Positions 7,408-15,893 of a stretch of DNA of 44,253 nt are shown piece after piece. The notes beneath the pieces were generated by a model that searched no databases, was not told the DNA's origin, and was given only the letters and a program-made list of their open reading frames with translations. Each line of letters opens with the position of its first letter. Position 1 is the first letter of the stretch. Source of the DNA: CAZPYD01 sp964590835 (lineage in GTDB: Bacteria > Patescibacteriota > Minisyncoccia > JAHISW01 > Tagabacteraceae); assembly GCA_964590835.1 (NCBI GenBank), contig CAZPYD010000004.1, forward strand, positions 1 through 44,253, given 5' to 3'. The translations under genes and the position numbers were made by a program.

Positions 7408-8691
7408 ATGATTAAATTTCAAAAGAAAACTTTAGACAATGGTTTGCGGGTGATAGCCGCGCCAATGGAAAACACCCAGGCTGTAACGCTTTTGGTGCTT
7501 GTCGGTGTTGGTTCTAGATACGAAACCAAAAATATAAATGGTATCTCTCACTTTTTGGAGCATTTATTTTTTAAAGGCACAAAAAGCAGACCTCATCCAG
7601 GAGAAGTTTTTAAAGATTTAGATAAAATTGGTGCTGTCTATAACGCTTTTACCTCAAAAGAAACAACTGGGTTTTGGGTAAAGTCTGCAACTACAGATTT
7701 TGATATTAGTTTGGATATTGTGTCAGATATTTTGCTTGAACCACTTTTTAAAAAAGAAGAAATAGAAAAAGAACGAGGAGTGATTTTGCAAGAGATTAGT
7801 ATGTACGAGGATGAGCCAATGCGAAAGGTTTGGGAAGTGTTGGAAAATACCTTATATGGCGATCAGCCGATAGGTTGGAATATAGCCGGCCCAAAAGAGG
7901 TTGTTAAAAAGATAAGCAGAGACGACATTGTTGACTACAAGGATAAAAATTATTTGTCTAAAAATATGGTTGTGGTGGTGGCCGGCAACATTGATTCAAA
8001 TGAGACCTTTGAGAAAATTAAAAAGAAGTTTGGTAAAGTAGAAGAAGGGAAAAACAAAGCTTGCAGAAAGGTTCAAATTAATCAAAAAACTCCACGCATT
8101 AAAATTATAGGTAAAGATATTGATCAAACTCATTTGTCTTTGGCGTTTAGAGCCTATGATATGTATGACGAGAAAAAGTATGCTTTAAACCTGCTAGCTG
8201 TTTATCTGGGAGGCAATTCTTCTTCAAAACTATTTAAAGAGATTAGAGAAAAAAGAGGGTTGGCTTATTATGTTTCTGCTGCAGGAGACCAAGCAATGGA
8301 TTGTGGTTACTTGGGTATAGGGACTGGTGTGAGTCGGGATAATTTAGAAAAAACCATACAAAAGATTTCAGACGTATTGAGTAAAATCAAACGAAAAAGT
8401 ATTTCCAAGGATGATTTGGAGTTTGCAAAAAGCTTTTTGAGAGGGCAGTCTGCTCTTAGGATGGAAACTTCTAGTGAGGTAGCCAGTTTTTGTGGAGGGC
8501 AAGAGCTTTTTTATGAAAAAATAATGCAGCAGGAGGAAATCCTGGAAAAGATTGAAAAAATAACTCAAGATGATATTTTAAAAGTAGCCAATGAAGTTTT
8601 TAAGCCGAATAGAATAAATATGGCTGTTATTGGTAAACAAGATAAAAATAACAAAGAAGATTTTTATAAAAATTTATTTTCTAAAATATGA
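7408..8691 (+). CDS. M16 family zinc metallopeptidase
   Basis: Pitrilysin/processing-peptidase family protein that cleaves peptides in a clamshell chamber. The inverted zinc motif HFLEH is at residues 48-52 and the third zinc ligand is E129 in ERGVILQEI. The C-terminal half has the family's conserved REKRGLAYYV segment at about 280-290, which usually closes the active site. At 427 aa it is the usual length of the bacterial two-domain, homodimer-forming type. No signal peptide is seen, so it is presumably cytoplasmic. The TGA stop overlaps the next start (ATGA), so it is translationally coupled to the AI-2E transporter. Confidence 0.93.
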   Translation: MIKFQKKTLDNGLRVIAAPMENTQAVTLLVLVGVGSRYETKNINGISHFLEHLFFKGTKSRPHPGEVFKDLDKIGAVYNAFTSKETTGFWVKSATTDFDISLDIVSDILLEPLFKKEEIEKERGVILQEISMYEDEPMRKVWEVLENTLYGDQPIGWNIAGPKEVVKKISRDDIVDYKDKNYLSKNMVVVVAGNIDSNETFEKIKKKFGKVEEGKNKACRKVQINQKTPRIKIIGKDIDQTHLSLAFRAYDMYDEKKYALNLLAVYLGGNSSSKLFKEIREKRGLAYYVSAAGDQAMDCGYLGIGTGVSRDNLEKTIQKISDVLSKIKRKSISKDDLEFAKSFLRGQSALRMETSSEVASFCGGQELFYEKIMQQEEILEKIEKITQDDILKVANEVFKPNRINMAVIGKQDKNNKEDFYKNLFSKI

Positions 8692-9740
8692 CAAATAATT
8701 CAATAGAAAAAAAGGTAGTAGAAATAAGCATGCTAACAGTTTATAAGACTGTATTTCTCTTATTGTTGTTGGTGGGTATTTATTATATTAGAAATATAGT
8801 GGGTATAGTGCTTTTTGCTCTTGTTTTGGCTTCTGCTATAGAGCCGGCGGTAAATTGGTTTGAGCGAAAAAGAATACCACGTCCTTTGTCTATTTTACTT
8901 ATTTATGTAATTGTATTTTCAATTTTGGGGACAGCTTTTTATTTGGTGGTGCCGGGATTGGTTTCTGAGATTTCTAGTTTTGCCACAAAATTACCTCAAT
9001 TTTTTGAAGACCCTGTTTATTTAGAGAAAATATTTAAGTACGTGCCTTTTTCTGGTGATTCTCTTTTCCCTTTATTTAAAGAAGTTCTTGTTGGTTTACA
9101 AGATAAAATAGGGGTATTTACAGGTGGTTTTTTGAAAGTTGCTATTGATGTTTTTGGTGGAGCAATGTCTTTTCTTTTAATGATTGTTTTATCTTTTTAT
9201 CTTACTGTTCAGAGGAATGCTTTGGAGGTTTTTTTAAGAGTTGTTACTCCTATAGAGTATGAGAGTTATGTGCTTAATCTTTGGAAAAGAACACAGGTTA
9301 AAATAGGGCGTTGGATGCAAGGACAGATTTTGCTTGGTGTTTTGGTTGGAGTTTTAGTTTTTTTAGGATTAAGCATATTGCGTGTTGAATACGCTTTAAG
9401 CTTTGCTATATTGGCCGCTATTTTTGAGTTAATGCCTATTTTTGGACCAATTTTGGCTTCTGTTCCTCCTATTATTGTTGCCTTTTTGCAAAATCCTACT
9501 TTAGGTTTTGCTGTTCTTGTTCTTTTCGTTATTATTCAACAGTTTGAGAATCATTTAATTTATCCTTTGGTTGTAAGAAAGATTGTTGGCGTTCCACCAA
9601 TACTTGTTATTTTGTCTATAATTACGGGTGGAACAATAGCTGGATTTTTTGGAGTTTTATTAGCAATTCCGTCGGCAATAGTTTTAACTGAGGTTTTAAA
9701 TCATGCCGTTGTTGAGAAAGATGGAACAAAAAAACAATAA
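8688..9740 (+). CDS. AI-2E family transporter (PerM/YdiK-like permease)
   Basis: Polytopic membrane protein of 350 aa with about eight predicted TM segments. The family includes the AI-2 exporter TqsA and Na+/H+ antiporter-like members, so the substrate cannot be read from sequence. Conserved signs are PALxWFxRKRIPR-like residues near 54-64, the long extracytoplasmic amphipathic stretch at 95-150, the segment ELMPIFGPILASVPP (~246-260), and IIQQFENHLIYPLVV near 283-297. It starts inside the M16 stop (ATGA) and its 3' end overlaps the metG start, making a compact operon. Confidence 0.9.
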   Translation: MTNNSIEKKVVEISMLTVYKTVFLLLLLVGIYYIRNIVGIVLFALVLASAIEPAVNWFERKRIPRPLSILLIYVIVFSILGTAFYLVVPGLVSEISSFATKLPQFFEDPVYLEKIFKYVPFSGDSLFPLFKEVLVGLQDKIGVFTGGFLKVAIDVFGGAMSFLLMIVLSFYLTVQRNALEVFLRVVTPIEYESYVLNLWKRTQVKIGRWMQGQILLGVLVGVLVFLGLSILRVEYALSFAILAAIFELMPIFGPILASVPPIIVAFLQNPTLGFAVLVLFVIIQQFENHLIYPLVVRKIVGVPPILVILSIITGGTIAGFFGVLLAIPSAIVLTEVLNHAVVEKDGTKKQ

Positions 9741-11259
9741 ATTTTATATCACTACTCCTATTTATTATGTGAATGATGTGCCTCACATAGGGCATGCTTA
9801 TACCTCTGTTTTGACGGATGTTTTGGCGCGGTATAATCGTTTTTTAGGAAAAGATGTTCTTTTTTTGACTGGAACAGATGAGCATGGTGCTAAAATATGC
9901 CGCAGCGCAGAGGCCAAGGGTGTGGACGTAAAAGATTTTGTTGATGAAAATTCTGCAAAATTTAAAGAGCTTTTTAAATTACTTAATATTTCAAACGATG
10001 ATTTCATAAGAACATCTGATCAAGAAAGGCATTGGCCAAACGCTCAAAAAATATGGGGAAAGATAAGAGTAAAGGAAGATGTTTATAAGAAAAAATATGA
10101 AGGGCTTTATTGTGTTGGGTGCGAGGCTTTTATTACAGAAAGAGATTTAGTAGATGGGAAATGTATTTACCACGACAAAGAGCCTGAAAAAATAGAAGAA
10201 GAAAATTATTTTTTCAAATTATCCAAATATGGAGATGAGTTGAAAAATCTTATTGAAAAAGATGAATTTAAAATTTATCCAGAAAGTAAAAAGAAAGAAG
10301 TCTTGTCTTTTATTGGCGAAGGTTTGAGAGATATTAGTATTTCAAGGCCAGCTAAAGATATTAAGTGGGGCATACCTGTTCCTTGGGATTCTGATCATAC
10401 TCTCTATGTTTGGGCCGAAGCTTTGGTTAATTATCTTTCAGCATTGGATTACAAAGGTGGAGGAAAATTGTATAAAAAATTTTGGCCGGCAGATATTCAT
10501 ATTATGGCCAAAGATATTCTGCGTTTTCATGCTGTTGTTTGGCCGGCGATTCTTTTGTCTGCCGGTTTAGAATTACCAAAATCTCTTTTGGCGCATGGTT
10601 TTATAAACTCTGGTGGCAAGAAAATGTCTAAGACTTTGGGTAATGTGGTTGATCCTACAGATATAGCCAGTCGTTATGGTGTGGATGCTTTGCGTTATTA
10701 TCTTGTTCGTGAATTAACTCCTTTTGAAGATGGAGATTTTACAGAAGAAAAATTTAAAGAAACATATAATGCTAACTTGGCCAATGGTTTGGGTAATTAT
10801 GTCAGTAGAGTATTTAAAATGGCGTTTACTTATTTTGAGGGTTCTATTAAAAAACCGGACGATGTTCTATTGAGCCAAATCTCAATTAAAGAAGATGGCA
10901 AAGAGACTTATTCCGTGCCTTATGTTTTTGATAAAGTTCTTTGGCCAAAATACCAAAAGAATATGAAAGAGATGAAAATAAACAAGGCGGCGGATGTGGC
11001 GTGGGAAGCTATTTCAATATTAGATGGGTACGTACAAGATTATGAGCCTTTTAGACTGATTAAGACAGATAAAGAAAAAACAGAAGCTGTGTTGTGGAGT
11101 TTGCTTTGTGGACTGGCTAATATAGTTTGGATGATATATCCGTTTATGCCGGAAACAGCAGAAAAAATAATGGCCGGATTGGGGGTAAAGAACCATAAAG
11201 ACAGTTGGGAGGAGTTTAAACTAAATGAGGTAGAAAATCTTTTCCCTAGAAAAGAATAA
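9721..11259 (+). CDS. metG: Methionyl-tRNA synthetase
   Basis: Class I synthetase charging initiator and elongator tRNA-Met. The Rossmann HIGH motif is at residues 22-25 and KMSKT at 301-305, within GGKKMSKTLGNVVDP. A single zinc knuckle, CVGCEAFITERDL then CIYH, is seen near 125-145. The ATG at 9721 was chosen because it places the conserved FYITTPIYYVND segment at residue 8; an in-frame ATG at 9703 would add six residues. It overlaps the 3' end of the AI-2E gene by 20 nt. At 512 aa it lacks the C-terminal tRNA-binding/dimerisation domain of longer MetRS. tatD follows 6 nt later. Confidence 0.96.
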   Translation: MEQKNNKFYITTPIYYVNDVPHIGHAYTSVLTDVLARYNRFLGKDVLFLTGTDEHGAKICRSAEAKGVDVKDFVDENSAKFKELFKLLNISNDDFIRTSDQERHWPNAQKIWGKIRVKEDVYKKKYEGLYCVGCEAFITERDLVDGKCIYHDKEPEKIEEENYFFKLSKYGDELKNLIEKDEFKIYPESKKKEVLSFIGEGLRDISISRPAKDIKWGIPVPWDSDHTLYVWAEALVNYLSALDYKGGGKLYKKFWPADIHIMAKDILRFHAVVWPAILLSAGLELPKSLLAHGFINSGGKKMSKTLGNVVDPTDIASRYGVDALRYYLVRELTPFEDGDFTEEKFKETYNANLANGLGNYVSRVFKMAFTYFEGSIKKPDDVLLSQISIKEDGKETYSVPYVFDKVLWPKYQKNMKEMKINKAADVAWEAISILDGYVQDYEPFRLIKTDKEKTEAVLWSLLCGLANIVWMIYPFMPETAEKIMAGLGVKNHKDSWEEFKLNEVENLFPRKE

Positions 11260-11265
11260 CTGGAC

Positions 11266-12033
11266 ATGAATTTAAAACTAATTGATACTCATTGTCATTT
11301 GCCTTTTCGTGATTTTGACGAAGACAGGAAGGGAGTTATTGGACGTGCGCTTGATGAAGGAATTGGAATGATAAGTGTAGGAGCTTCGTGGGAAGAATCT
11401 CAAGAGGCTGTAAAAATTGCTGAAAAGCATGATGGAATTTGGGCTTGTGTTGGTTTACACCCAGAGGAAGCAGACCAAAAGTTTGATATAAATAAACTTA
11501 AAGAACTAGCTAAACACCCTAAGGTTGTAGGAATAGGGGAATGTGGTTTGGACTATTTTCATAATAATAAAAATAAAGAAGAGCAAAAAAAACTTTTTAA
11601 AAAACAAATTGAATTATCTTTGGAGTTAGATAGGCCGTTGATGATACATGCCAGAGACTCTCATGGTGATGTTTTGGAAATTTTAGAAAATTATAAAAAT
11701 ATTGAAGCTGAGCTTCAGTGTAATATTCATTGCTTTACAGGAAACTTCAAGGAGGCAAAAAAATATTTGAGTTTGGGGTTTTATATTTCATTTACAGGGA
11801 TAATCACTTTTACAAAAGATTATGATGACATGATTAGAAATATTCCACTTGAAAAAATAATGGTAGAAACGGACGCACCTCTTATTGCCCCAGTTCCCCA
11901 CCGCGGTAAAAGAAATGAGCCAGCTTATGTAAAAGAAGTTGCACGAAGATTGGCAGATATAAAAGGTGTTTCTTTTGATGAAGTTGCAAAGACCACAACC
12001 CAGACAGCCATTGATTTTTTTGGATTAAAATAA
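11266..12033 (+). CDS. tatD: TatD family metal-dependent DNase
   Basis: TIM-barrel hydrolase of the amidohydrolase superfamily; family members are 3'-5' exonucleases acting on DNA and RNA ends. Metal ligands are visible in the usual order: DTHCH at residues ~5-9, GECGLDYF near 88-95 (Glu ligand), MIHARD near 126 (His), HCFTG near 152 (His), and VETDAPL near 203 (Asp). Length 255 aa is normal. It starts 6 nt after metG, a pairing seen in many bacteria, and is followed 14 nt later by tRNA-Thr, so it may be co-transcribed with the tRNA. Confidence 0.93.
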   Translation: MNLKLIDTHCHLPFRDFDEDRKGVIGRALDEGIGMISVGASWEESQEAVKIAEKHDGIWACVGLHPEEADQKFDINKLKELAKHPKVVGIGECGLDYFHNNKNKEEQKKLFKKQIELSLELDRPLMIHARDSHGDVLEILENYKNIEAELQCNIHCFTGNFKEAKKYLSLGFYISFTGIITFTKDYDDMIRNIPLEKIMVETDAPLIAPVPHRGKRNEPAYVKEVARRLADIKGVSFDEVAKTTTQTAIDFFGLK

Positions 12034-12047
12034 AATAATATATACAA

Positions 12048-12121
12048 GCCAATGTAGCTCAGTTGGTTAGAGCATACGCATGGTAAGCGTAAGGTCGACG
12101 GTTCGATTCCGTCCATTGGCT
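12048..12121 (+). tRNA. tRNA-Thr (anticodon GGT)
   Basis: Cloverleaf read by eye: acceptor GCCAATG/CATTGGC, D stem GCTC/GAGC, anticodon stem TACGC/GCGTA with loop ATGGTAA (anticodon GGT), and T arm GACGG-TTCGATT-CCGTC. Discriminator T; the CCA end is not encoded. Confidence 0.96.
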
Positions 12122-12170
12122 CATTTTTGGAGACTTTCAATTATTAAAAATTCAAAGTAGAATAGTAGTA

Positions 12171-13046
12171 ATGAATACAGAAGACCAAAAAGATCGTTTA
12201 GAAGAATTGGAGCAAAAATTGCAAGAGCCTGATTTTTGGGTTGATAAAGAAAAAGCCCAAAAAGTTCTTAAGGAAATAGATAATATCAAGGCACAGCAGG
12301 CTAATTTAAATAAATATGACAAAGGCGATGCTATTGTTAGTATTTATGCTGGTGCGGGAGGTGAAGATGCGGAAGATTGGGCAAATATCCTTTTTGAAAT
12401 GTACCATAAGCTAGCAGACAAAAAGGGTTGGGGATCTGCTATTTTGCACGAACATAGAAGTGATTATGGCGGCTTAAGAAATATAACTTTTGAATTATCG
12501 GGTAAGATGGTATATGGTGAAATGAAAGGTGAGATGGGGGTGCATAGATTAGTAAGAGTTTCTCCTTTTTCTGCTAAAAAATTAAGACACACATCTTTTG
12601 CGTTGGTGGAGATAATGCCGCGTATTGTCGAAGATATTGAGGTAGAGTTAAAAAAAGAAGATCTAGAAGTAGATTTTGCCAGATCTTCTGGACCTGGTGG
12701 ACAAAATGTAAACAAGAGATCAACGGCTGTTAGACTAAAACACAAACCTACAGGAATAAAGGTGCATGTTGAAACAGAACGTTCTCAATTAGCCAACAGA
12801 GAGGTAGCAGAAAGGCTTTTAAAATCCAGGTTATTTAATTTATATAAAGATCATAAAAAAGAAGAAATTGAAGATCTGAAAATTACTGTAAAAACAGAAC
12901 CAGAGTGGGGAAATCAGATTCGGTCTTATGTTTTTCATCCGTATAAAATGGTGAAAGACCATAGGACAGGAGTAGAGACAAGCAATGTTGAAAGTGTTTT
13001 AGAGGGGGATTTAGATGAGTTTATAGAAGCCCAAAAGAACATATAA
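12171..13046 (+). CDS. prfB: Peptide chain release factor 2, compact form
   Basis: RF2 recognises UAA and UGA and triggers peptide release. The catalytic GGQ is at residues 176-178 (SGPGGQNVN) and the stop-codon-reading tripeptide SPF at 131-133, which separates RF2 from RF1. At 291 aa it is about 70 residues shorter than typical RF2. The N-terminus (KDRLEELEQKLQEPDFW) aligns just after the point where many bacteria have the programmed +1 frameshift, and I see no CTTTGA-type shift site upstream. In addition roughly 50-60 residues of domain 1 are missing between the first helix and SIYAGAGGEDAEDW. Its presence supports UGA as a true stop in this genome. Confidence 0.95.
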   Translation: MNTEDQKDRLEELEQKLQEPDFWVDKEKAQKVLKEIDNIKAQQANLNKYDKGDAIVSIYAGAGGEDAEDWANILFEMYHKLADKKGWGSAILHEHRSDYGGLRNITFELSGKMVYGEMKGEMGVHRLVRVSPFSAKKLRHTSFALVEIMPRIVEDIEVELKKEDLEVDFARSSGPGGQNVNKRSTAVRLKHKPTGIKVHVETERSQLANREVAERLLKSRLFNLYKDHKKEEIEDLKITVKTEPEWGNQIRSYVFHPYKMVKDHRTGVETSNVESVLEGDLDEFIEAQKNI

Positions 13047-13126
13047 CACAAAACATATAACCTGTAACAAAAATTTTTTAAAAAAATGTTACATGTTATG
13101 TATTAAATGTTACATGTTATATATTA
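13047..13126. repeat. 7-nt-period repeat forming an imperfect hairpin between prfB and ftsE
   Basis: ACATATAACCTGTAACA on the left is nearly complementary to TGTTACATGTTATGT on the right. The right arm repeats with a 7-nt period (TTACATG, TTATGTA, TTAAATG, TTACATG, TTATATA). The same vocabulary appears near 27820 and inside the glycosyltransferase gene at 37351-37390. Confidence 0.6.
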
Positions 13127-13134
13127 TATAATTT

Positions 13135-13815
13135 ATGATTTATTTCGATAAAGTTTCAAAAATTTATACAGACACTTCTACTGCCTTGAATAATGTAACT
13201 TTTACCATTAAACAGGGTGAATTTGTTTCTATTGTGGGTCATTCTGGCGCAGGTAAAACAACCTTGCTGAAACTTTTGTTGGCAGAAGATAAGCCGACTT
13301 CGGGAAGTGTTTTTTTTGATTCATTGGATGTTCATACATTGGCTAAAAAAGATAAGCATAAATTGAGAAAAAAGATTGGAATGGTCTTTCAGGATTTTCG
13401 TCTTTTACCTACAAAAACAGCTTATGAAAATATTGCATTTGCAATGCAGGCTGCTGGCAGGAAAGAGGAAGAAATAAGAGAAAATGTTCCTCAAGTTTTG
13501 GATGTTGTGGACTTGATTGATAAAAGTCATCATTTTCCAAATGAAATGTCTGGAGGGGAAAGACAAAGAGTGGCAATTGCTAGAGCCATAATTAACAGAC
13601 CAGAGGTTATTATTGCAGATGAACCAACCGGAAACTTAGATCCAATTAATGCAAAAGAAATAATCGATCTTTTTAAAAAAGTAAACGAACTTAAAACAAC
13701 GGTGATTTTAACAACTCACAATAAAGATATAATTAATTCGCTTGATAGGAGAGTGATTACCTTAGAAAAAGGTAAAATAGCTAGAGACGATAAAAAAGGT
13801 AAATACGTTGTGTAA
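13135..13815 (+). CDS. ftsE: Cell division ATP-binding protein FtsE
   Basis: ABC ATPase that works with FtsX to activate peptidoglycan hydrolases at the division site. Walker A GHSGAGKTT is at 35-43, the Q-loop in GMVFQDFRLLPTKTAYEN near 82-100, the signature MSGGERQRVAIARA near 138-151, Walker B VIIADEPTGNLD near 156-167, and the switch His in LTTHN near 195. Length (226 aa) is standard. ftsX follows after a 100-nt spacer full of repeats. Confidence 0.96.
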   Translation: MIYFDKVSKIYTDTSTALNNVTFTIKQGEFVSIVGHSGAGKTTLLKLLLAEDKPTSGSVFFDSLDVHTLAKKDKHKLRKKIGMVFQDFRLLPTKTAYENIAFAMQAAGRKEEEIRENVPQVLDVVDLIDKSHHFPNEMSGGERQRVAIARAIINRPEVIIADEPTGNLDPINAKEIIDLFKKVNELKTTVILTTHNKDIINSLDRRVITLEKGKIARDDKKGKYVV

Positions 13816-13912
13816 TGCGATACAAATATACGAATGCATACGAATTATACCAATAATACTAATATTCGTATCCATTTGTATCATTAGTAAAATTAGTATA
13901 TTAGTATCAATT
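13816..13912. repeat. Inverted and short direct repeats between ftsE and ftsX
   Basis: GATACAAAT near 13819 pairs with ATTTGTATC near 13876. A second pair, ATACGAA with TTCGTAT, lies inside. The right side continues with tandem ATTAGTA-type units (about 8-9 nt). No T run follows, so it need not terminate transcription; it looks like the same class of small repetitive DNA as at 13047. Confidence 0.55.
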
Positions 13913-13917
13913 TAATT

Positions 13918-14826
13918 ATGATTTGGACAAATTTAAAAAGAATAACAAAAACTGGTTTTGTAAATTTTTGTAGAAATAGCTGGGTGTCAGTGGCAACTAT
14001 TTTGATAATGGTAATTACTCTTTCTACTATTGGTTCTTTGATTTTTGGTAAGGCTATTCTTTTGGCAGTTTTAGATCAACTGGAAGACAAGGTTGATATT
14101 ACTATTTATTTTAAAACAGATGCTAGTGAGGGTGATGTAAATTCTCTTCAGGAATATTTAAAGCAGTTAGACGAAGTAAAAGACATGGAGTATATTTCTC
14201 GTGAAGATGCCTTGCTTAGTTTTCGTGAAAGACACAAGGAAAATAATTTGATAACACAATCTCTTGATGAATTGGAAGATAATCCTCTTGGGGCGAGCTT
14301 GAATATAAAAGCAGAAGATCCGGAACAATATGAAAGTATTGCTCGTTTTTTGGAGGCGGGTCTTTTTTCGGGGGTGGATAAGATAAATTATAAACAAAAC
14401 AAAGTAGTCATAGATAGATTGGCAAACATTTTAACATCTTCTAGGAGACTTGGTGCAGGAATAAGTTTTGTTTTTATTTTTGTAGCACTGCTTGTTACTT
14501 TTAATACAATTAGAATGGCTATTTATACAAACAAGGAAGAGATAAAAATAATGCGTTTGGTTGGTGCTTCAAATAGATATATTAGAAGTCCTTTTGTTGT
14601 GGAGGGTGTTTTGTATGGATTAGTTTCCAGTATTATTACGATGATTTTATTTTACCCTTTAACGTATTGGCTCGGACCATTGTCTGAAAGGTTTTTGGGT
14701 GGAGTAAATATTTTTTATTATTACCTTGATAATTTTTTCCAAATGTTTTTGATTCTTTTTGTGGTAGGCATTTTCTTGGGGGTTGTTTCAAGCTGGGTTG
14801 CCACCAGAAGATATTTAAAAGCATAG
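13918..14826 (+). CDS. ftsX: Cell division protein FtsX
   Basis: Membrane partner of FtsE. It has one N-terminal TM (~21-47), an extracytoplasmic loop of ~120 residues (VDITIYFKTDASEGDVNSL onward) that in the family contacts hydrolase activators, and three C-terminal TMs (~177-200, ~224-250, ~270-295). Conserved FtsX signs are TNKEEIKIMRLVGAS before TM3 and the final GVVSSWVATRRYLK. Length 302 aa is typical. An intrinsic terminator follows 20 nt downstream. Confidence 0.95.
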   Translation: MIWTNLKRITKTGFVNFCRNSWVSVATILIMVITLSTIGSLIFGKAILLAVLDQLEDKVDITIYFKTDASEGDVNSLQEYLKQLDEVKDMEYISREDALLSFRERHKENNLITQSLDELEDNPLGASLNIKAEDPEQYESIARFLEAGLFSGVDKINYKQNKVVIDRLANILTSSRRLGAGISFVFIFVALLVTFNTIRMAIYTNKEEIKIMRLVGASNRYIRSPFVVEGVLYGLVSSIITMILFYPLTYWLGPLSERFLGGVNIFYYYLDNFFQMFLILFVVGIFLGVVSSWVATRRYLKA

Positions 14827-14844
14827 ATTTTAAGTATATAGACA

Positions 14845-14886
14845 AAAAAACCACATTATTTTTTAATAGTGTGGTTTTTGATTTTT
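14845..14886 (+). terminator. Intrinsic terminator after ftsX
   Basis: AAAACCACATTATT (14847-14860), a TTTT loop, and AATAGTGTGGTTTT (14865-14878) with one G-U pair, then a T-rich tail. Strong, and probably works on both strands. Confidence 0.85.
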
Positions 14887-14938
14887 AAGTTTTTAATTGT
14901 TAGACTAGTTGTAGATTTTTAAAAACAAGGAGGATGCA

Positions 14939-15535
14939 GTGGATATTAAAAAGAAAAATGGTATTGATTTAAAGAATGTTTTTGTATCTGAAGGGTGGCT
15001 CGGAGATGTTGTAAAGAAGCCGGGTTTAGATTTGATTATGAATTTGTTTAGAACTCAAAGAGTGTTTGCTGTTGGGGGGTTCGACGGAACTTGGAGTGTA
15101 GCTAAGCATTCTTTCCTTGCGGCAATGTTGGCAATTTATTGGGCCAGAGAGCGAGGTTGGTCGGAAGATAAAAGAAACAAGTTGGTAGTTCAGTTACTGG
15201 TACACGATACTCACGAGTCTGTTACAGGGGACATATTGCCCTTTTTAAAAACACCAGAAGTTAAAGAAAAACTTAATGAGGTGCAGATACAGATTTTAAC
15301 TGGTTTGGGTATTGTAGAAGATGAGTCGCTTAAAAAAGACCAAAAACTTTTAGACTTGATTGCTTTTTTGTATGAGATCAAACAAGCTCCTGTCCAAATT
15401 TTAGATACAAAAAAAGTTGGATTTAGGGGTGAAATAATAGCCAAACAAATCAAAGGAATTATTAAACATGGGGAAACAATGAACATCCCAGAAGAAGAAA
15501 TAGAGTCTTTTTTGAGAAGACTCAAGTTGGTTTAA
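14939..15535 (+). CDS. HD-domain phosphohydrolase (YfbR-like)
   Basis: 198-aa metal-dependent phosphohydrolase. The HD pattern is visible as H57 (AKHSFLAAML), H89-D90 in VHDTHESVTGD, and a following helix; HDTHES-x-GD resembles the YfbR/5'-deoxynucleotidase group, where the ExxxGD segment is conserved. The substrate may be a nucleotide but this is inferred. The start is GTG at 14939, fixed by a strong AAGGAGG at 14927-14933 with 5-nt spacing. That is unlike the leader-poor core genes around it, so it may have been acquired. A perfect terminator follows directly. Confidence 0.8.
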   Translation: MDIKKKNGIDLKNVFVSEGWLGDVVKKPGLDLIMNLFRTQRVFAVGGFDGTWSVAKHSFLAAMLAIYWARERGWSEDKRNKLVVQLLVHDTHESVTGDILPFLKTPEVKEKLNEVQIQILTGLGIVEDESLKKDQKLLDLIAFLYEIKQAPVQILDTKKVGFRGEIIAKQIKGIIKHGETMNIPEEEIESFLRRLKLV

Positions 15536-15540
15536 AAATA

Positions 15541-15567
15541 AAACAGGGCAATGCCCTGTTTTTCTTT
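15541..15567 (+). terminator. Intrinsic terminator after the HD hydrolase
   Basis: Perfect 9-bp stem AAACAGGGC/GCCCTGTTT around an AAT loop, followed by a T-rich tail. Confidence 0.92.
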
Positions 15568-15593
15568 ACTTAAAAATGTTACAAAGTTATACT
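15565..15593 (+). promoter_or_regulatory. Promoter of tRNA-Gln
   Basis: -35 TTTACT (15565-15570), 17-nt spacer, -10 TATACT (15588-15593). It would start about 18 nt before the tRNA. Confidence 0.65.
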
Positions 15594-15617
15594 AAATAAT
15601 AGGTATGTGTTTTAATT

Positions 15618-15688
15618 TGCCAGATCGTCTAATGGTAGGACCCATGCCTCTGGAGCATGTTGTCTAGGTTCGAATCCTAGTCTGGCAG
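15618..15688 (+). tRNA. tRNA-Gln (anticodon CTG)
   Basis: Acceptor TGCCAGA/TCTGGCA, D stem GTCT/GGAC, anticodon stem CATGC/GCATG with loop CTCTGGA (anticodon CTG), and T arm CTAGG-TTCGAAT-CCTAG. Discriminator G, as in other tRNA-Gln. CCA is not encoded. Confidence 0.95.
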
Positions 15689-15719
15689 TAATTATTTATT
15701 AACTTAATTAAAATAAAAT

Positions 15720-15887
15720 ATGCAAAAAATTAAGGTTGAGCAAAACAGTTTTACTGCATTTTCTTGGTGTGCAGGTTGGTTATTTACAGTCGGTTTTCTC
15801 CAGCTTACTTTTTGGAAAGGTGTGTTGGCTATAATTTTGTGGCCTTATTATCTCGGGATAACTTTTAGTGTGTTTTTACCTTTTTAA
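15720..15887 (+). CDS. Small membrane protein, 55 aa
   Basis: Short ORF starting ATG CAA AAA ATT and ending TAA. It encodes an aromatic-rich protein with two hydrophobic stretches (about residues 12-31 and 34-54) containing FSWCAGWLFTVGFLQLTFW and ILWPYYLG. The composition and the clean fit between tRNA-Gln and the next gene (6 nt apart) support it. I recall similar short proteins in other Parcubacteria, but no function. There is no Shine-Dalgarno. Confidence 0.7.
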   Translation: MQKIKVEQNSFTAFSWCAGWLFTVGFLQLTFWKGVLAIILWPYYLGITFSVFLPF

Positions 15888-15893
15888 TTTTTT

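Noticed and set aside
8689..8691. UGA read as Gly or Trp, as in Gracilibacteria
   Set aside because: UGA ends the M16 and other genes in natural positions (ATGA overlaps) and RF2 is present.
12121..12175. Programmed +1 frameshift upstream of prfB
   Set aside because: No CTTTGA-type site or SD-like stimulator is present, and the preceding sequence has no RF2 homology in another frame.
13127..13132. TATAAT as the ftsE promoter
   Set aside because: It lies only 2 nt before the ATG, so transcription would start inside the codon region; it is more likely part of the 7-nt repeat.
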